64,000 nucleotides of DNA from an uncultured Lachnospiraceae bacterium (GTDB lineage: Bacteria > Bacillota > Clostridia > Lachnospirales > Lachnospiraceae), in NCBI GenBank assembly GCA_934394565.1, contig CAKRQV010000004.1, positions 1 to 64,000 on the forward strand, in the 5' to 3' direction. Below the pieces are notes generated by a model. It made no database searches. It was not told where the DNA came from and was given only the letters and a program-made list of their open reading frames with translations. Made by a program: the position numbers and the translations under genes. Positions 8,190 to 17,963 of this stretch are shown here, in pieces. Numbering within the stretch: the stretch's first letter is position 1; every line of letters begins with the position of its first letter.

Positions 8190-9617
8190 TTATACAACCA
8201 GGAAGAATTTCACCAGGAACAGTAAAGAGATCGCATAGGTCAAAACGGAAACCTCTTTTGCTTTTCCTGTGAAAACTTTGATCACGGTGTAAGAGATCAG
8301 ACCAAGACCAATGCCGTGTCCGATGGAACCGGAAATCGGCATGGAGATCAGCATCAGGGCTACAGGAACGAGCTGGCTCTGATCGTCAAAGTCGATCTTT
8401 TTCAGACCGCTTAACATCAGGACACCAACATAGATCAGAGCTGCACTGGTGGCCGGAGCCGGGATGATGGCAGCGATCGGTGCGATGAACATACTGGCCA
8501 GAAACAGGATACCTGCTGTCAGGGCTGTCAGACCTGTACGGCCACCGGCTGCAACACCGGAAGCAGACTCAACAAACGTCGTAACTGTGGAAGTACCTGT
8601 AACAGCACCTGCTACAGTACCAACAGCATCAGAAAGCAGTGCCTCTTTCATCTGCGGCATATTGCCTTCTTCATCAACCATACCGGCACGGGAAGCTGTA
8701 CCCACCAGTGTACCGATGGTATCAAACATATCAATGATACAGAACGTGATAACCAGTGTAATCGCTGTAAACCAGCCGATTTCAAAGAATCCCTGGAAAT
8801 TGAACTTAAACAGTGTCGTAGAAGCCATATCACCGAAAGCCGGGATAAAGGAAGCTGTTGCCAGAGACTCAAACGGATTCGTGCCAAGGAAGATAGCTTC
8901 GCCTGCCCAGTAGATCACACAGGAGATAAACATGCCAAGAAGTACGGCTGCTTTAAATCCATGGTGAGACAGAATGATGATGGCAAACAGACCAACGAAC
9001 ATCGTCACTACAGTCAGTACCATCTGGGTATAACCAGTGCCCATATTGGTCTGTGCAAGGCTCGGTGTCAGGGCGCCGAAGAAATCCTTCATAACATAAA
9101 ACGGTCCGCCGACTTCAGAATATACACCGGCGTTGGAGCCAAGACCGATATTCAGAAGCATAATACCGATGGCCGGGGCAATACCAAGCCGCACACCCAG
9201 CGGGATCGCATTAACGATCTTGTCACGGATATTTAAAACGGACAGTACCAGGAATACGATACCTTCGACAAGAATGATGCACAGTGCAGCCTGGAAGGAT
9301 GCAACATAGCTCATACCTGTGATGGATACGATATTTGCAACAACAACAGCAAAAAAGCTGTTCAGTCCCATACCAGGTGCCATGACGAACGGCTTATTTG
9401 CCAGAAAAGCCATGGTGATCGTACCGATCGCAGAAGCCAGACAGGTGGCAAGGAATACAGCGTTCCAAAGCTCCGGACCACCCTCTGCACCAAAACCGGT
9501 CAGCAGGTTCGGGTTCAGGGCAATGATATACGCCATGGTCATGAAAGTGGTCAGACCGGCAACCAGTTCGGTGCGGACGGTCGTACCATTTTCTTTCAGT
9601 TTGAATAGTTTCTCCAT
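8190..9617 (-). CDS. NCS2-family purine permease (AzgA/PbuG type)
   Basis: A 475-residue polytopic membrane protein of the AzgA-like branch of NCS2, which imports hypoxanthine, guanine or adenine by proton symport. Motifs include TELVAGLTTFMTMAYIIALNP at the N-terminus, GMGLNSFFA near 83, and the FDTIGTLVGTA and GTSTVTTFVESASGVAAGGRTGL signatures of the substrate site. The start at 9617 has AGGAG 9 nt upstream. I found no purine riboswitch in its upstream region. It is followed by a strong terminator and is probably monocistronic. Confidence 0.93.
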   Translation of the reverse strand: MEKLFKLKENGTTVRTELVAGLTTFMTMAYIIALNPNLLTGFGAEGGPELWNAVFLATCLASAIGTITMAFLANKPFVMAPGMGLNSFFAVVVANIVSITGMSYVASFQAALCIILVEGIVFLVLSVLNIRDKIVNAIPLGVRLGIAPAIGIMLLNIGLGSNAGVYSEVGGPFYVMKDFFGALTPSLAQTNMGTGYTQMVLTVVTMFVGLFAIIILSHHGFKAAVLLGMFISCVIYWAGEAIFLGTNPFESLATASFIPAFGDMASTTLFKFNFQGFFEIGWFTAITLVITFCIIDMFDTIGTLVGTASRAGMVDEEGNMPQMKEALLSDAVGTVAGAVTGTSTVTTFVESASGVAAGGRTGLTALTAGILFLASMFIAPIAAIIPAPATSAALIYVGVLMLSGLKKIDFDDQSQLVPVALMLISMPISGSIGHGIGLGLISYTVIKVFTGKAKEVSVLTYAISLLFLVKFFLVV

Positions 9618-9790
9618 TTTTCTTCTCTCCTCTTTCATAGGATTTAGTAAACTACCCGTCTATCTTAGCACATGTATCTGTCAAATTCCAGTTTACACCC
9701 CAAAAAGAAAATGACCCGACGTCAATTTTTTCTTCTGAATATTTATTAGTTTTGCTTATATTTATATCTTCCTATTATACTCTACTGCAA

Positions 9791-9835
9791 TGGAAAAGCT
9801 GTGCAGTACCGCTTTTTCACCTACTGCACAGCTTT
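9791..9835 (-). terminator. Intrinsic terminator of metY
   Basis: Fourteen-bp perfect stem AAAGCTGTGCAGTA/TACTGCACAGCTTT (9795-9808 with 9822-9835), with a short T run on the minus strand and TTTATTTTA on the plus strand. It could stop transcription both ways; in context it ends metY, 23 nt upstream of this hairpin. Confidence 0.87.
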
Positions 9836-9857
9836 ATTTTATAGTACCCTGTTTTGC

Positions 9858-11144
9858 TTACCTGATAGCTTCCAGAGCCTGTTTCAGATCAGCAATCAGA
9901 TCATTTTTGTCCTCAAGGCCACAGGAAATACGGATCAGCCCTGCCGGTACACCAGCGGCTTTCAGTTCCTCATCATTCATCTGGCGATGGGTGGATGTGG
10001 CCGGGTTCAGGCAACAGGTGCGGGCATCAGCCACATGTGTCTCAATAGCGGCCAGTTTCAACTGTTTCATGAATTTCTCTGCAGCCGGTCTTCCACCTTT
10101 CAATTCAAAGGACACAACACCACATCCACCGTGCGGCAGATATTTCTTTGCCAGCTCATAATATCTATTTGATGGCAATGTCGGGTAGTTGACATAGGCT
10201 ACCTGCTCCTGTTTTTCCAAAAATTCTGCCACAGCCTGTCCATTTTCTACATGACGTGGCATACGCACATGCAGAGATTCCAGTCCAAGATTCAGGATAA
10301 ACGCATTCTGCGGAGACTGCACACAGCCAAGGTCACGCATCAGCTGGGATGTACACTTTGTGATAAAAGCTTTTTCTTTTCCAAATTTCTCGGCATAGAC
10401 AATACCGTGGTAAGACTCGTCCGGAGTACACAGACCAGGGAATTTCTCTTTATGGGCCATCCAGTCAAAGGTTCCGCTGTCTACAATAGCTCCGCCGAGA
10501 GCTGCACCATGGCCATCCATATATTTTGTGGTAGAATGTGTGACAATATCTGCGCCCCACTTGAACGGCTGTGCATTAACCGGTGTCGGGAAGGTATTAT
10601 CCACGATCAACGGTACACCATGTGCATGGGCTGCTTTTGCAAATTTTTCCACATCCAGTACGGTCAGGGCAGGATTTGCAATGGATTCTCCGAAACAAGC
10701 TGTCGTATTTTCGCGGAAAGCGGCATTAAGCTCTTCCTCCGTACAGTCAGGATCAATAAATGTAGAATCCACACCCATTTTTTTCAGGGTAACAGCGATC
10801 AGATTGTAACTGCCACCGTAAATAGAGGACGATGCCACAATATGGCTGCCTGCCTCACAGATATTAAACAGTGCCAGAAAATTGGCAGCCTGCCCGGAGG
10901 ATGTCAACATTGCTGTTGTCCCGCCTTCCAGACTGGCGATCTTGGCTGCCACCATATCGTTGGTGGGATTTTGCAGACGGGAATAGAAATACCCCTCCGC
11001 TTCGAGATCAAACAGCTTCCCCATGTCTTCACTGGTATCATATTTGTACGTTGTAGACTGGTAGATCGGTATCTGCCGTGGTTCTCCATTTCCCGGTGTA
11101 TAACCGGCCTGTACACATTTCGTATTAATCGAATAGTCCTGCAT
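9858..11144 (-). CDS. metY: O-acetylhomoserine sulfhydrylase (MetY)
   Basis: A 428-residue PLP enzyme of the Cys/Met-metabolism family. It makes homocysteine from O-acetylhomoserine and sulfide. The PLP lysine is Lys-207 in HSTTKYMDGHG. Other family signatures are YSRLQNPTNDMVAAKIASLE near 54-73, TSSGQAAN near 81 and RTCCLNPATSTHRQ in the C-terminal part. The length of about 430 fits MetY rather than cystathionine synthases (about 380-400). GGAGG lies 10 nt before the ATG, and a good promoter lies upstream. No SAM or T-box leader is seen in the short upstream gap. Confidence 0.94.
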   Translation of the reverse strand: MQDYSINTKCVQAGYTPGNGEPRQIPIYQSTTYKYDTSEDMGKLFDLEAEGYFYSRLQNPTNDMVAAKIASLEGGTTAMLTSSGQAANFLALFNICEAGSHIVASSSIYGGSYNLIAVTLKKMGVDSTFIDPDCTEEELNAAFRENTTACFGESIANPALTVLDVEKFAKAAHAHGVPLIVDNTFPTPVNAQPFKWGADIVTHSTTKYMDGHGAALGGAIVDSGTFDWMAHKEKFPGLCTPDESYHGIVYAEKFGKEKAFITKCTSQLMRDLGCVQSPQNAFILNLGLESLHVRMPRHVENGQAVAEFLEKQEQVAYVNYPTLPSNRYYELAKKYLPHGGCGVVSFELKGGRPAAEKFMKQLKLAAIETHVADARTCCLNPATSTHRQMNDEELKAAGVPAGLIRISCGLEDKNDLIADLKQALEAIR

Positions 11145-11192
11145 TTTTCTTAAACCTCCATTTTCCTACAGAAATATAGGAATTATGTTTCT

Positions 11193-11221
11193 ATATTACA
11201 CAGAATCTGTACAAATGTAAA
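11193..11221 (-). promoter_or_regulatory. Probable sigma-A promoter for metY
   Basis: TTTACA and TAATAT with a 17-bp spacer on the minus strand, about 50 nt before the metY start. Confidence 0.7.
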
Positions 11222-11293
11222 GCAACGACCGCTTTCTCTTTTATTTTTCTCTTGTTTCTCTCTCCTTGCCTGGTATTCCGGGGCAAAGCAGAC

Positions 11294-12358
11294 TTAAGCA
11301 TTCTTTTCCTGTGCAGCAATACCCACTGGACGGTATTCTGTAAAAACAGTCCGCAAAGCCTCATCCAGTGTTTCTCTGGTGACAAGTCCCTCATTTATCA
11401 GATCCACTGCCTCCTTACTGCCGGTGATTTTCACCTGCAGACTTCCTTTTTCTCCTTTACTGGTATAATACAGAGTATCCGTCGGAGAATCTATGGACGG
11501 CTGGCATGCCGGCTCATCCCTTCCGAAAAAAAGCAGATCATCAATATCTTCCACCAGATCCTCATGCATAAACGATGCATAACTGTCAAAGCATCTCTCC
11601 CCCTCTGCCAGCCTGTCCCCGCAATCCCGGTCATGAAAAGCGAGAATATGCTCTACCGGCAGCCGTTCCAGCAGATGATCGATCGGTGCATGGAAAAATT
11701 CCGGCAACGCAGTCAAATCCATCTGTGTAAGCACCGTCTTTTGCATCGCTTCATGCATATCCACAGTGCACTGCCAGATACCCTCTCTGTGGTCCGTTGC
11801 CACATATGGGCCTGCATCTTCCCGCAGCATATTTCTATCCTGGTTATTTTTACTGTTTTGTACCGTCCACAGCGTATCTTTTTCTCTCTGTATAGGCGAT
11901 TGAAAGAGTACACCCACGAGACTGAGCCATTTTTCTGTATCTTTTTGGGTTAATTTCTGCCAGATATCCTGCGGCAGGGAAAAGTAATGAGAATTGTCAG
12001 CCATAACAGCAAACTGTTCCTGAATTGTATAATGAAGCGCATATAACGGCAGCGAACCAGGTATCAGAATATCACGGACCCATTGTTTTCTACCGGTATT
12101 TGACTTCACAGTCGCCAGTGCCGTACAGGGAATGCATGTGCCCTCCAGACGCAGGCGGTACACATCTTCATGCCACGCTTTTGCTCTTTTCAGGTCCATG
12201 TGCTCTGGTACACGCTGACTGACCATACCTGGATAATCGTCTGTCTTATCCTTACATGTTTTATCTGTTGACGATACAGGGGAAACTTTTTCTTTAGAAG
12301 CCATATGAACTTGTCCTTTCTGGGATGCGGAATCTTTGTTCCTTATTTGATTTGCCAT
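11294..12358 (-). CDS. Uncharacterised protein with a pRiA4b ORF-3-like segment
   Basis: A protein of about 354 residues with a polar, low-complexity N-terminus (about 1-55). Residues about 65-130 (YRLRLEG, then WVRDILIPGSLPLYALHYTIQ, then SHYFSLP) match the usual pattern of the plasmid pRiA4b ORF-3-like domain: a substrate strand, a short-helix LH..IQ motif and an H..F motif. The remainder is acidic and unrecognised. The function of that domain is unknown. The ATG at 12358 is preferred over a GTG at 12364, but neither has a strong ribosome binding site, and a start further in is possible. Confidence 0.72.
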   Translation of the reverse strand: MANQIRNKDSASQKGQVHMASKEKVSPVSSTDKTCKDKTDDYPGMVSQRVPEHMDLKRAKAWHEDVYRLRLEGTCIPCTALATVKSNTGRKQWVRDILIPGSLPLYALHYTIQEQFAVMADNSHYFSLPQDIWQKLTQKDTEKWLSLVGVLFQSPIQREKDTLWTVQNSKNNQDRNMLREDAGPYVATDHREGIWQCTVDMHEAMQKTVLTQMDLTALPEFFHAPIDHLLERLPVEHILAFHDRDCGDRLAEGERCFDSYASFMHEDLVEDIDDLLFFGRDEPACQPSIDSPTDTLYYTSKGEKGSLQVKITGSKEAVDLINEGLVTRETLDEALRTVFTEYRPVGIAAQEKNA

Positions 12359-12466
12359 TGTCACTTTAAGGAAATATATGTGAAATGAATTTTATTTTAT
12401 CATAGTTTTAGCGGGCAGTCAATGATACTTTGAAAAAAATCGACGCTTTGTTTCCCCGGGCAACAT

Positions 12467-12508
12467 AAAAACCCCCATCCGATAGCCAATCGCATATCGG
12501 ATGGGGGT
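12467..12508 (-). terminator. Intrinsic terminator of the era-recO-glyQS operon
   Basis: Fourteen-bp perfect stem ACCCCCATCCGATA/TATCGGATGGGGGT (12471-12484 with 12495-12508), followed on the minus strand by TTTTTATG. It lies 39 nt after the glyQS stop. Confidence 0.93.
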
Positions 12509-12546
12509 ATAGGGTGTCCCTGCGACAGTCCCTTGTATTGTTTAGT

Positions 12547-13941
12547 TTACCATCTGAACTTTTCAGCAAAATAAGCCGGCAGATCTTCAATCTTTACACG
12601 TTCCTGCTCCATCGTGTCACGATCACGGACAGTAACGGCACCATCTTCTTCAGAATCAAAGTCATAGGTTACGCAGAACGGTGTACCGATCTCATCCTGT
12701 CTTCTGTAACGCTTGCCGATGGCACCACGATCATCAAACTCGCAGTTGTACTCTTCAGCCAGCATAGCATAAACCTTTTCTGCACCCTCATTGAGCTTTT
12801 TGGACAACGGCAGCACACCAATCTTAACCGGAGCCAGTGCCGGATGGAAATGCAGTACAGTACGTACGTCATTCTTTTCAGCATCCAGGACTTCCTCGTC
12901 ATAAGCACTGCACAAAAATGCCAGTACCATACGATCAGCACCCAGAGATGGCTCAATAACATACGGGATATACTTTTCGCCCGCAGCGTCATCAAAGTAG
13001 GTCAGATCCTGACCGGATACTTCCTGATGCTGGGTCAGATCATAATCTGTACGGTCAGCAATTCCCCACAGCTCACCCCAGCCAAACGGGAACAGGAATT
13101 CAACGTCTGTTGTAGCCTTGCTGTAGAAGCACAGCTCTTCCGGAGAATGATCTCTGGCGCGTACTTCTTCATCTTTCAGGCCCAGTGTCTTTAACCAATT
13201 CAGGCAGAAGGATTTCCAGTAAGAAAACCATTCAAGATCAGTACCAGGCTTGCAGAAAAATTCCAGCTCCATCTGCTCAAACTCACGGGTACGGAATGTA
13301 AAGTTACCCGGTGTAATCTCATTACGGAAAGATTTACCGATCTGGCCGATACCAAACGGCAGTTTCTTACGAGAGGTCCGCTGTACATTCTTAAAGTTTA
13401 CAAAAATACCCTGTGCTGTCTCCGGACGAAGATATACGGTATTTTTAGCATCCTCTGTAACACCCTGGAAGGTCTTGAACATCAGGTTAAACTGACGGAT
13501 TTCTGTAAAATTATGTTTGCCACAGGTCGGGCACGGAATCTGATGCTCCTCGATAAAAGCCATCATCTCCTCCTGGGACCAGGCATCCACGCTGCCCTCA
13601 AGCTTGATCTCTTTTTCTTCACAGAAATCTTCGATCAACTTATCTGCACGGAAACGCTCATGGCACTCCTTACAGTCCATCAGCGGATCTGAGAAGCCGC
13701 CCAGATGACCGGAAGCTACCCATGTCTGCGGATTCATCAGGATTGCACAGTCTACGCCGACATTGTACGGATTGGCCTGTACAAACTTCTTCCACCATGC
13801 CTTCTTTACGTTGTTTTTGAGCTCAACACCCAGATTACCGTAATCCCATGTGTTGGCCAGACCGCCATAGATCTCGGAGCCCGGATATACAAATCCTCTG
13901 GATTTTGCGAGGGCAACGATCTTGTCCATTGTCTTTTCCAT
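12547..13941 (-). CDS. glyQS: Glycyl-tRNA synthetase, single-chain dimeric type
   Basis: A 464-residue class II synthetase of the alpha2 type (eukaryote/Gram-positive form), not the bacterial GlyQ/GlyS tetramer. N-terminal GFVYPGSEIYGGLANTWDYG is diagnostic. Motif 2 appears as FRNEITPGNFTFRTREFEQMELEFF, motif 3 as EPSLGADRMVLAFL, and the C-terminal anticodon-binding domain begins near LAPVKIGVLPLS. A CxxC pair set (CKECHERF, CPTCGKH) in the insertion suggests a zinc site. AAAGGAG lies before the start. It is the last gene of the long operon, followed by a strong terminator. Confidence 0.96.
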   Translation of the reverse strand: MEKTMDKIVALAKSRGFVYPGSEIYGGLANTWDYGNLGVELKNNVKKAWWKKFVQANPYNVGVDCAILMNPQTWVASGHLGGFSDPLMDCKECHERFRADKLIEDFCEEKEIKLEGSVDAWSQEEMMAFIEEHQIPCPTCGKHNFTEIRQFNLMFKTFQGVTEDAKNTVYLRPETAQGIFVNFKNVQRTSRKKLPFGIGQIGKSFRNEITPGNFTFRTREFEQMELEFFCKPGTDLEWFSYWKSFCLNWLKTLGLKDEEVRARDHSPEELCFYSKATTDVEFLFPFGWGELWGIADRTDYDLTQHQEVSGQDLTYFDDAAGEKYIPYVIEPSLGADRMVLAFLCSAYDEEVLDAEKNDVRTVLHFHPALAPVKIGVLPLSKKLNEGAEKVYAMLAEEYNCEFDDRGAIGKRYRRQDEIGTPFCVTYDFDSEEDGAVTVRDRDTMEQERVKIEDLPAYFAEKFRW

Positions 13942-13984
13942 AATACTTTTCTCCTTTATATTTCTACAGCTTTCACTGTATGGC

Positions 13985-14575
13985 TTACTTGTAAATCACA
14001 TAAACCGGAGCAGACAGAAGTATTTCCTCCGAGCCTTCATCCTGCACCGCTTTGACCGACCTTTTACCGGTCATCTCCAGCGAACTGGTATAGCTGATAA
14101 TCTTACCCGGCACCGTGACTTCTACAGGTTCCTGAAAAACCAGTACCGTACAGGTATCATCAAAATTCAGAACCTCCGTACGATCCATAGCCTCTCCGTC
14201 CGCATTTTTAAACTCACCTTCCAGCAGATATCCGGCAGCCTGGCAGGCTGCAATACTGCCTTCAAACAAGGGAACACCATTGTATGCGGTATAAGTATCT
14301 GTATCAGCATAGGTCATCCGAACAACAATGGAGGAATCTTTTACCTTTATGCTGTCCAGCTGAACCGCAGAACCATAGGAAGCGATATCCGATGTGATCT
14401 GTGTTTCTAATTCATTTTTGTCATACTGCTCCTGATCCCAGTCCTCCACGATCGTCTGTGTCAGTCCCCCTTTGCTGTTTATCCGCAGGGTACTGTAATC
14501 CGCAGCTGCACCGCAGCCGCTCAATACGGTGGAAAGAAGGAGCACGGGCAGTATTGCTTTTGTAAAGCGTTTCAT
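13985..14575 (-). CDS. Small predicted lipoprotein, unknown function
   Basis: A 196-residue protein with a lipoprotein signal peptide: basic KRFTK, a hydrophobic stretch, then lipobox LSGC with the lipid-modified Cys near residue 21. The mature part is acidic, with alternating strand-like segments and no recognised domain. AAGGAG precedes the ATG. It sits between recO (48 nt upstream) and glyQS (43 nt downstream) in the same operon, so it is co-expressed with housekeeping genes. A role at the cell surface is inferred from the signal only. Confidence 0.85.
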   Translation of the reverse strand: MKRFTKAILPVLLLSTVLSGCGAAADYSTLRINSKGGLTQTIVEDWDQEQYDKNELETQITSDIASYGSAVQLDSIKVKDSSIVVRMTYADTDTYTAYNGVPLFEGSIAACQAAGYLLEGEFKNADGEAMDRTEVLNFDDTCTVLVFQEPVEVTVPGKIISYTSSLEMTGKRSVKAVQDEGSEEILLSAPVYVIYK

Positions 14576-14623
14576 TTACATTACTCCTTGCTTAATCTTT
14601 GCTATTATACCCTTAAACGACGG

Positions 14624-15385
14624 TCAATGCAACAAAGTTTCCAGGATTTCTTTGCTTTTCAGCCGACGGTCAATGTACAGATCCATATGCCGGTTCAGCA
14701 CCATCTCCAATTCCCGCAGTACATCCGCCTCCACAGTAAAGGTAAAAAGCTTTGTAAGCGGTACGGATACAATATATTGCAATGTATAGACACAGGACGG
14801 ACTGATGCGTATACCACGACTTTCTTTTGGCAGTCCCACCGCCCCGGCACAGTCCTTGCAGAGCAGACCGCCCTCTCTGGCATTGTACAAGACAAGTTCC
14901 TCCTGACTGCCACAGTGGACACAGGAAAATACGTCCGGATACTCCCCATTGATCACCAACGCCCTGAGTTCAAAGATCCGCCGCACCAGCCGGTCGTCCA
15001 GATGGGGATTGGACAGGGCTTTACAGGCCAGATATAAAAGATTCAGCATATCCTTTTCTGCCTTGCCTTCGCGACCGTAATACTCCGCAACATCCAGAAA
15101 ATAAAAGCCGTAATAGACCCCCGGAAATTCACTGGCCAGCTCCGTAAAATACTGTGTCACGCTGACCTGTGTCAGTGTATATGCCGTACGCCCCTCATAG
15201 ACTGTAAACTGCCCAAACACAAATGGATTGCAGGCTGCCATCAGCGCACTGCCTGTCTTTCGGGCACCATGGGCAAAGGCTGTGATCTTTCCACGCTCTC
15301 TGGTCAGAATAATCAGTCGTTTGTCATATTCTGCCGAAGCGGCAGCAGACAGCACAATGCCTGTCAATGTCAAGGGTTCACTCAT
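14624..15385 (-). CDS. recO: DNA repair protein RecO
   Basis: A 253-residue RecO, which loads RecA onto SSB-coated single strands with RecR. The N-terminal OB-fold (TGIVLSAAASAEYDKRLIIL) is followed by the helical domain. A zinc-finger region follows, with CVHCGS near residue 155 and CKDC about 20 residues later. The length is normal. It starts 7 nt after era, and the era-recO order is common in Firmicutes. The nearest AAGGA is rather far upstream, so translation may depend on coupling with era. Confidence 0.95.
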   Translation of the reverse strand: MSEPLTLTGIVLSAAASAEYDKRLIILTRERGKITAFAHGARKTGSALMAACNPFVFGQFTVYEGRTAYTLTQVSVTQYFTELASEFPGVYYGFYFLDVAEYYGREGKAEKDMLNLLYLACKALSNPHLDDRLVRRIFELRALVINGEYPDVFSCVHCGSQEELVLYNAREGGLLCKDCAGAVGLPKESRGIRISPSCVYTLQYIVSVPLTKLFTFTVEADVLRELEMVLNRHMDLYIDRRLKSKEILETLLH

Positions 15386-15392
15386 AACTGTA

Positions 15393-16301
15393 TCAAATAT
15401 CCTTCTTATTGTAGCCGAAATTTTTCATCTGTATATCACTGTCGCGCCAGTCCTTACGGACCTTGACCCACAGCTTCAGATTGACCTTCTGTTCAAGCAT
15501 CTGTTCCAGCTCATAGCGGGCATTGGAACCGATTTTCTTAAGCATAGAGCCCTGTTTGCCAATGATGATTCCTTTATGGGAATCTCTCTCGCACACGATC
15601 GTAGCCTCGACATCCACCATACTGCCATCCTCGCGTTCGCGCATCTTGTCCACTGTCACAGCAATGCCATGGGGGATTTCCTCCTTCAGTGCATGCAGGG
15701 ATTTCTCACGAATAATCTCTGCCGCAATCTGACGCATCGGCTGATCTGTCACCGTATCTTCATCGTAGTACTGTGGACCATACGGCAGAAAATTAAGAAT
15801 TGTATCAATCACCATGTCCGTATTGATCTTGCGAAGTGCCGATACGGCCAGCACATCATCAAAATGACACAGTTTCTTATAATTTTCCAGGAATCCGGCG
15901 ATCTCATCCTTTTTCACAGTATCTGCCTTGTTCATTACAAGAATCACCGGACACTTTGCCCTGGACAACTGCTCAGCAATATGCTTTTCCCCGGCACCGA
16001 TAAAATTGCTGGGCTCCACCAGCCACAATACCAGATCTACATCATTTAAGGTTTTTTCTGCTACGCTCACCATATACTCGCCCAGCTTGTTCTTAGCCTT
16101 ATGAATACCCGGTGTATCCAGAAAGATGATCTGTCCGCGGTCGCAGGTATAGACCGTCTGGATACGGTTTCTGGTCGTCTGGGGACGATTGGAGGTAATC
16201 GCGATCTTCTGTCCGATTAATCGATTCATCAAGGTAGATTTTCCCACATTCGGGCGACCGATCAGCGCCACGAAACCGGATTTGTATTTTTCATTTTCCA
16301 T
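15393..16301 (-). CDS. era: GTPase Era
   Basis: A 302-residue Era GTPase needed for 16S rRNA processing and 30S assembly. G1 is GRPNVGKST (residues 15-23), G3 is DTPGIH and G4 is NKAD. The C-terminal KH domain carries GIIIGKQGSMLKKIG. Its ATG overlaps the TGA of the upstream beta-helix gene by one base (TGATG), so its translation is probably coupled to that of a secreted protein. This is an odd partner for an essential ribosome-assembly factor. Confidence 0.98.
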   Translation of the reverse strand: MENEKYKSGFVALIGRPNVGKSTLMNRLIGQKIAITSNRPQTTRNRIQTVYTCDRGQIIFLDTPGIHKAKNKLGEYMVSVAEKTLNDVDLVLWLVEPSNFIGAGEKHIAEQLSRAKCPVILVMNKADTVKKDEIAGFLENYKKLCHFDDVLAVSALRKINTDMVIDTILNFLPYGPQYYDEDTVTDQPMRQIAAEIIREKSLHALKEEIPHGIAVTVDKMREREDGSMVDVEATIVCERDSHKGIIIGKQGSMLKKIGSNARYELEQMLEQKVNLKLWVKVRKDWRDSDIQMKNFGYNKKDI

Positions 16302-17938
16302 CAGTTTAAATTCGTATCCTTCCTGTAATTGCCAGTGAAATTGTTGCCGGATAAAGCGGCAGAGGCATCCTTTGCCACATACAGACCGTAACGCACGTTG
16401 CCGCTGGCCGTTGTATTTCTGACCTGTACATTTCTGGCCGAATAGATATAGACACCATCATTGTTGCCATCGGTACGGCAGCCGTTTACCACCACCGGTT
16501 TTGTGGTCTGTCCGATATCCAGGCCAAATTTTGTATTATTGTTGGCCGTAATATTGTTCATCTGCCCCGTACTGTTGTCCAGAAGCATAATACCATGCCA
16601 TGCATTGCCATTTAACGTCATCTGGGATGCGGTCAGTGTCACGCCTCTTCGGCCGCCAATACCATGTCGGCCATTATTGTTGGCTGTACAGCCGGAAATA
16701 TCAAGCACAGCCCCTGTTCCAAACAGGGATACACCACACACGCCATTATTATCAAAGATACTGTTGCGCACTGTGCCCTTTGCTCCATCAGTCACACCGA
16801 GTCCATGGCCATTTTGCCCCTCAGAATTTCCCTTCGGATCGTGTCCGTTTTCCGAACAGCGGGCATACTCCATGGTAATTGCTGTTTTTCTTCCAGAGAA
16901 AGACAGACCGCTCCACGCATTGTACATAAACTCCGCATAGCTCTGGGCAGAGCCCCTCACATCCAGCGTACCATTACCACACAGCACACCATACCCCAGA
17001 TTGCTGTTGACTTTACCGCCGCGCATGGTAACTTTGGCACCATTTAAAATATGTACACCGTAGCCAATCGAATTGTACAATGCTGTCTGCTGCTGTCTGC
17101 CATTGCCGGTGATCAGACAATTAGTCAGGGCAGCCGTTCCTTTATTGACATTGATGCCTTCCGTACCACAGCCACTGACTGTGCAATTCTGCAGGCTTGC
17201 GCTGGATTTGCTCTGGACATAGACTCCACGCACACCACTGCGCAGAATGGAGCAGTTGGTCGCCTTTAACACCCTGGCACGGCCTCTGACCAGAATACCT
17301 GTCCGGGATACATCCGACACCTGCACACCGGACAGCTGTGCCTGCCGTTTGCTGTTCAGCTGAATACCTTCCGCACCACCGCTGATCTCACTGTTTCTTA
17401 AGACAAGCTTACCGGAGCCGGTAGCATACAGTGCTGTACTTGCATTGTTGACAAAACTGCAGTTACTAACAGTGGCTGCCCCTCTGTCCAGATAGAAGCC
17501 CTGCCTGCGACTGTTGACAAAACACACATTGGAAACAGAAACGCTGGATGCACGCTTAATAGAAAGCAATGCACCGCTTCTGCCCTGCCCATCCAGAGTG
17601 ATTCCCTTGATGGTCAGTCTTTTTGCACCATTGGCGGTAAATATACTTTTGCCACTCCTGGTCTGCTGCAGTACAACCTTACCGCTTTTTGGCTGAATGA
17701 CTGTTTTGTTGTCCAGCGCTATGTTGCCGCTGATCTGATAAGTACCACCGGGTATCCTGATCGTATTATACTTTTTCACTGCTTTTTTCAGCTGCGCCGT
17801 GATATTCTGTCCGGAACGGACAGAAAGTGTGGTACTGCCACCAGCCAATACGCTGGACGGCATGCCAAGTACCGTTATCAGGGAAAGCAGCAAAAGCGCC
17901 TTCCCCATTCCTTTATACCATGTTTTCTTTTCCTTCAT
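16301..17938 (-). CDS. Secreted right-handed beta-helix repeat protein
   Basis: A 545-residue protein with an N-terminal signal peptide (KKTWYKGMGKALLLLSLI, cleavage probably after VLAGG near 33). The rest is a long right-handed parallel beta-helix, with many degenerate coils of about 22-25 residues containing patterns such as NN..GI, VTLTNC and GVYI. The architecture resembles pectate-lyase-like/NosD folds, so a polysaccharide-binding or -degrading surface role is possible; no catalytic residues are assignable. There is no LPXTG or SLH anchor. AGGGGAG precedes the ATG. It starts 25 nt after the M16 protease gene and overlaps era by one base. Confidence 0.9.
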   Translation of the reverse strand: MKEKKTWYKGMGKALLLLSLITVLGMPSSVLAGGSTTLSVRSGQNITAQLKKAVKKYNTIRIPGGTYQISGNIALDNKTVIQPKSGKVVLQQTRSGKSIFTANGAKRLTIKGITLDGQGRSGALLSIKRASSVSVSNVCFVNSRRQGFYLDRGAATVSNCSFVNNASTALYATGSGKLVLRNSEISGGAEGIQLNSKRQAQLSGVQVSDVSRTGILVRGRARVLKATNCSILRSGVRGVYVQSKSSASLQNCTVSGCGTEGINVNKGTAALTNCLITGNGRQQQTALYNSIGYGVHILNGAKVTMRGGKVNSNLGYGVLCGNGTLDVRGSAQSYAEFMYNAWSGLSFSGRKTAITMEYARCSENGHDPKGNSEGQNGHGLGVTDGAKGTVRNSIFDNNGVCGVSLFGTGAVLDISGCTANNNGRHGIGGRRGVTLTASQMTLNGNAWHGIMLLDNSTGQMNNITANNNTKFGLDIGQTTKPVVVNGCRTDGNNDGVYIYSARNVQVRNTTASGNVRYGLYVAKDASAALSGNNFTGNYRKDTNLN

Positions 17939-17963
17939 ACTTTACTCCCCTGTATTTTGCTGT

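Noticed and set aside
9618..9790. Search for a purine riboswitch before the NCS2 permease
   Set aside because: No three-way junction or conserved purine-aptamer core could be found on the minus strand.
11145..11293. Search for a SAM or T-box leader before metY
   Set aside because: The promoter lies about 50 nt before the start, leaving no room, and no conserved motif is present.
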